DNA of 32,661 nucleotides from CAYLYP01 sp964387795 (GTDB lineage Bacteria > Bacteroidota > Bacteroidia > Bacteroidales > UBA7960). A model generated the notes under the pieces. It saw nothing but the letters and a program-made list of their open reading frames with translations, had not been told where the DNA came from and made no database searches. Position numbers and translations under genes: made by a program. How positions within the stretch are numbered: position 1 is the first letter of the stretch; each line of letters opens with the position of its first letter. Of this stretch, positions 32,410-32,661 are shown piece after piece. Location: NCBI GenBank assembly GCA_964387795.1, contig CAYLYP010000031.1:1-32661 (forward strand), in the 5' to 3' direction.

Positions 32410-32506
32410 ATCAATATGTACCGCGATTTTCTCGTTTTATGTACCGCTTGGGTCATTTTCATGTACCGGAAAAAAGTTCGGTACAAAAATGGTACATAAA
32501 ATTGAT
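32410..32506. repeat. GTACCG repeat cluster, possible IS21-like insertion sequence end
   Basis: ATGTACCG occurs three times in direct orientation (32416, 32439, 32461), 22-23 bases apart. Inverted copies follow at 32479 (CGGTACA) and 32491 (GGTACAT). The whole block is bounded by ATCAAT (32410-32415) and ATTGAT (32501-32506), an imperfect outer inverted repeat. Regularly spaced repeats of the terminal sequence, beginning with TG, are a feature of IS21-family ends. No transposase is in the window, so this could instead be an operator cluster or a relic made of two ends. Confidence 0.5.
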
Positions 32507-32510
32507 ATTT

Positions 32511-32543
32511 CATCCGTAAATAATTAGTTGGTTAAGGTCGGAT
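32511..32543. repeat. Second copy of the motif found at the M20 gene start
   Basis: CATCCGTAAATAATTA (32511-32526) and GGTCGGAT (32536-32543) are identical to 17758-17773 and 17784-17791, with spacers of nine and ten different bases. The outer ATCCG and CGGAT are complementary. Confidence 0.7.
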
Positions 32544-32550
32544 GGAACTC

Positions 32551-32602
32551 CATGTTTGCTATTTTCATTGTTGTTTGTGATTGTGTTTGATTCGCAAACA
32601 TG
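32551..32602. repeat. Perfect 9-bp inverted repeat near the window end
   Basis: CATGTTTGC (32551-32559) and GCAAACATG (32594-32602) flank 34 bases of GT-rich sequence. A further hairpin, TTTTTGGC with GCCAAAAA, follows near 32617-32638. No gene is visible from 32373 to the end. Confidence 0.6.
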
Positions 32603-32661
32603 TTCGTTTCATAGCATTTTTTGGCGTTTTTGCCAAAAATTCAAAAAATGAAAAACCCCGC

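Overview
The window (32.7 kb, AT-rich) looks like a chromosome segment from a Bacteroidota member, probably Bacteroidales or a relative. Three things point there. Many genes are preceded by the Bacteroidota-type promoter, a -33 TTTG/TTG box about 19-20 bases before a TAnnTTTG -7 box, instead of E. coli-like boxes, and Shine-Dalgarno sequences are mostly weak. Exported proteins end their signal peptides with motifs such as AQ or GQ. Neighbourhoods such as nth-bcp near recA and lepB-wbqC also fit. No phage, plasmid or CRISPR locus is visible.

Layout. 1-3.3 kb (minus): a PocR/multi-PAS histidine kinase translationally coupled to a response regulator cut by the window edge. 3.7-6.4 kb: divergent aroK and glnS, with a tRNA-Gln(CTG) under its own promoter directly after glnS. 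6.4-6.8 kb: an orphan promoter under a palindrome, a stretch without a large gene, and a strong terminator; this is a candidate small RNA or tiny mRNA. 6.8-9.8 kb (minus): a dCache/HAMP/GAF/PAS sensor with no output domain, followed upstream by the decayed remains of a tandem paralogue whose promoter is intact. 10-11.2 kb (plus): arfB and a gene of unknown function. 11.3-11.5 kb: an unusual drifting 11-bp tandem repeat. 11.6-15 kb (minus): a UvrA lacking the UvrB-binding domain, behind an AraC-type regulator.

15-18.3 kb holds envelope proteins of unknown function (a lipoprotein, a beta-barrel candidate, a small secreted protein) and an M20 amidohydrolase. 18.4-22 kb (minus) holds a methyltransferase, recA, bcp and nth, three of them ending in clear intrinsic terminators; this is a DNA repair and peroxide defence block. 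22.1-23 kb: a pentapeptide-repeat protein followed within 10 bases by a 227-bp MITE-like element. 23-25.4 kb: an SRPBCC-like protein, a DUF2007-Usp-Usp stress protein and an exported MsrB. 25.7-29 kb: an exported M14 carboxypeptidase convergent with the NAD(P)HX repair enzyme nnr. 29.1-32.4 kb (plus): a HisKA_2-type kinase, signal peptidase I and a WbqC-like protein, closely spaced. The last 290 bp is packed with inverted and direct repeats that look like the end of an insertion sequence.

Most of the window is ordinary housekeeping and stress biology. The most unusual parts are non-coding: the 6.46-6.78 kb orphan transcription unit, the 11-bp array, the MITE, the degraded sensor duplication, and a 16+8 base motif found both at a start codon near 17.76 kb and beside the repeats at 32.5 kb. 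All calls come from reading the sequence; no database or folding software was used.
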